Shown here in pieces: positions 63,430-64,000 of a stretch of DNA of 64,000 nucleotides. This stretch comes from PHAA01 sp963665865. Its GTDB lineage: Bacteria; Bacillota; Syntrophomonadia; Syntrophomonadales; Syntrophomonadaceae. The stretch's first letter is position 1; every line of letters begins with the position of its first letter. The stretch is from assembly GCA_963665865.2 (NCBI GenBank), contig CAXXWF010000001.1, positions 3,410,001-3,474,000 on the forward strand. The letters run 5' to 3'. Both the position numbers and the translations under genes were made by a program. The notes under the pieces are model-generated. The model saw nothing but the letters and a program-made list of their open reading frames with translations, made no database searches and was not told the DNA's origin.

Positions 63430-63698
63430 GCCGTGCACCTGGCCTCGAAAACACCTTCCAGGCGATGCTTGAACAGTTAACTCCGTTCAGGCTGCCCTCC
63501 GTCACACGGGATGAACCCTTTAGTGCTGCTTCCTTCCGGATCTGACACGGTTCAAGGTGTCCCATTGCGCAGGACCCAAACATCTTCGGCACTTATTCAA
63601 GCCGGACCCTACAAGGATATCCCCTCGGCTCAGGAATTCGATCCTGCTGTAGCGGGTTGCAGGTTACAGGGCACCGCTAATTCCCCATCTAGCACGGC
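63430..63698 (-). ncRNA. ffs: Signal recognition particle RNA, large bacterial (scRNA) type
   Basis: A 269-nt RNA on the minus strand. The 5' GCCGTGC and 3' GCACGGC ends pair. The conserved domain IV tip GTCAGATCCGGAAGGAAGCAGCAC (near 63525-63550) contains GGAAGGAAGCAGC. The length, with an Alu-like 5' domain (GCCCTGTAACCTGCAACCCGC), marks the Bacillus-type large scRNA rather than 4.5S. It lies upstream of dnaX, as in B. subtilis. Confidence 0.93.
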
Positions 63699-63801
63699 AA
63701 ATCAGATTTCATATTAGGGATTCGCTCACTAATTGTAACTGCTTTTCACGTCGATTGCAAGGGGCTTAATTTGTCATTAAGGTCTACAGAGACGGCGTTT
63801 C

Positions 63802-64000
63802 TTATTCGTTTTGGGTGAATAGATTCAAGTATTCTCCATAGCCTTCTTCTTCCATTTTTTCGATAGGGATGAATCTTAGGGCGGCAGAGTTAATACAATA
63901 ACGTAAACCCGTGGAGGTAGGGCCGTCCTTAAAGACATGACCCAGATGTGAATCAGCCGTGCAGCTTCGCACTTCCGTACGCAGCAAAAAATGACTGAGG
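63802..64000 (-). CDS. msrB: Methionine-R-sulfoxide reductase MsrB (5' end outside window)
   Basis: The C-terminal 66 residues of the enzyme that reduces methionine-R-sulfoxide. LRTEVRSCTADSHLGHVFKDGP and RYCINSAALRFIP (the catalytic Cys in RYCINS) are seen. The gene continues beyond position 64000, so it may be free-standing MsrB or the end of an MsrA-MsrB fusion. Confidence 0.92.
   Translation of the reverse strand, partial: LSHFLLRTEVRSCTADSHLGHVFKDGPTSTGLRYCINSAALRFIPIEKMEEEGYGEYLNLFTQNE

Overview
Organism. The window looks like a chromosome segment of an anaerobic, endospore-forming Firmicute (Clostridia). The 16S/23S/5S operon is Firmicute-like and my best guess is the Syntrophomonadaceae, but no database comparison was possible. 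Sporulation genes run through the whole window: spoVT, a GerA-type receptor operon, fin, spoIIR, a YhcN-like lipoprotein, gin, bofA and a SpoVB-like flippase. Anaerobic metabolism shows in a one-chain pyruvate:ferredoxin oxidoreductase, a four-subunit 2-oxoacid:ferredoxin oxidoreductase and a tungstate ABC transporter.

Layout. Most genes lie on the minus strand. Read on that strand, from 64000 down to 1, the order follows the origin-proximal region of Bacillus subtilis: SRP RNA-dnaX-yaaK-recR-yaaL-bofA-(rrn)-gin-Orn/Lys decarboxylase-tmk-holB-ricT-yabA-trmN6-rsmI-(abrB)-metG-tatD-yabE-like-(lipoprotein)-rsmA-veg-...-ispE-...-glmU-prs-ctc-pth-fin-mfd-spoVT-spoVB-like-mazG-HU. Lineage-specific cargo has been inserted into this frame. 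Between bofA and gin lie nifJ, a korABCD-like operon with a P-loop ATPase, the rRNA operon, an HxlR/PPOX pair, ilvE, two small regulators and membrane proteins, and an HD-domain tRNA nucleotidyltransferase. Between veg and ispE lie two probably paralogous proteins of unknown family, a patatin, a ribbon-helix-helix protein, a cut-short hydrolase, the tupABC tungstate transporter and spoIIR. purR-yabJ-spoVG is replaced by a GntR/FadR regulator and a MobA-like nucleotidyltransferase. A plus-strand germination operon (3796-7936) faces mfd, and a group II intron lies between them.

Regulation visible in sequence. There is a perfect sigma-F match upstream of spoIIR and a sigma-G match upstream of spoVT. 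Mother-cell (sigma-E-like and sigma-K-like) matches precede the unknown pair near 27 kb. Consensus sigma-A promoters precede veg, abrB, nifJ, the rRNA operon and two small regulators. Clear palindromic operators occur upstream of the XRE and HxlR regulators and the tup operon. The tup operon also has a structured leader ending in a terminator.

Repeats. Intergenic gaps carry a family of REP-like palindromes with the core GGGGACGGTTCT (or GGGGACAGG). The group II intron has inserted into the loop of one of them. Other unexplained structured DNA is the metG upstream region (a 77-nt imperfect hairpin plus an element with 14-bp terminal inverted repeats), a 12-bp inverted-repeat element between recR and yaaK, and a MITE-like element between spoIIR and tupC. 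I saw no CRISPR array, prophage, restriction system, tRNA gene or secondary-metabolite cluster. The least described content is the 26.2-27.7 kb pair, the metG leader and the small proteins at 24.4 and 43.7 kb.
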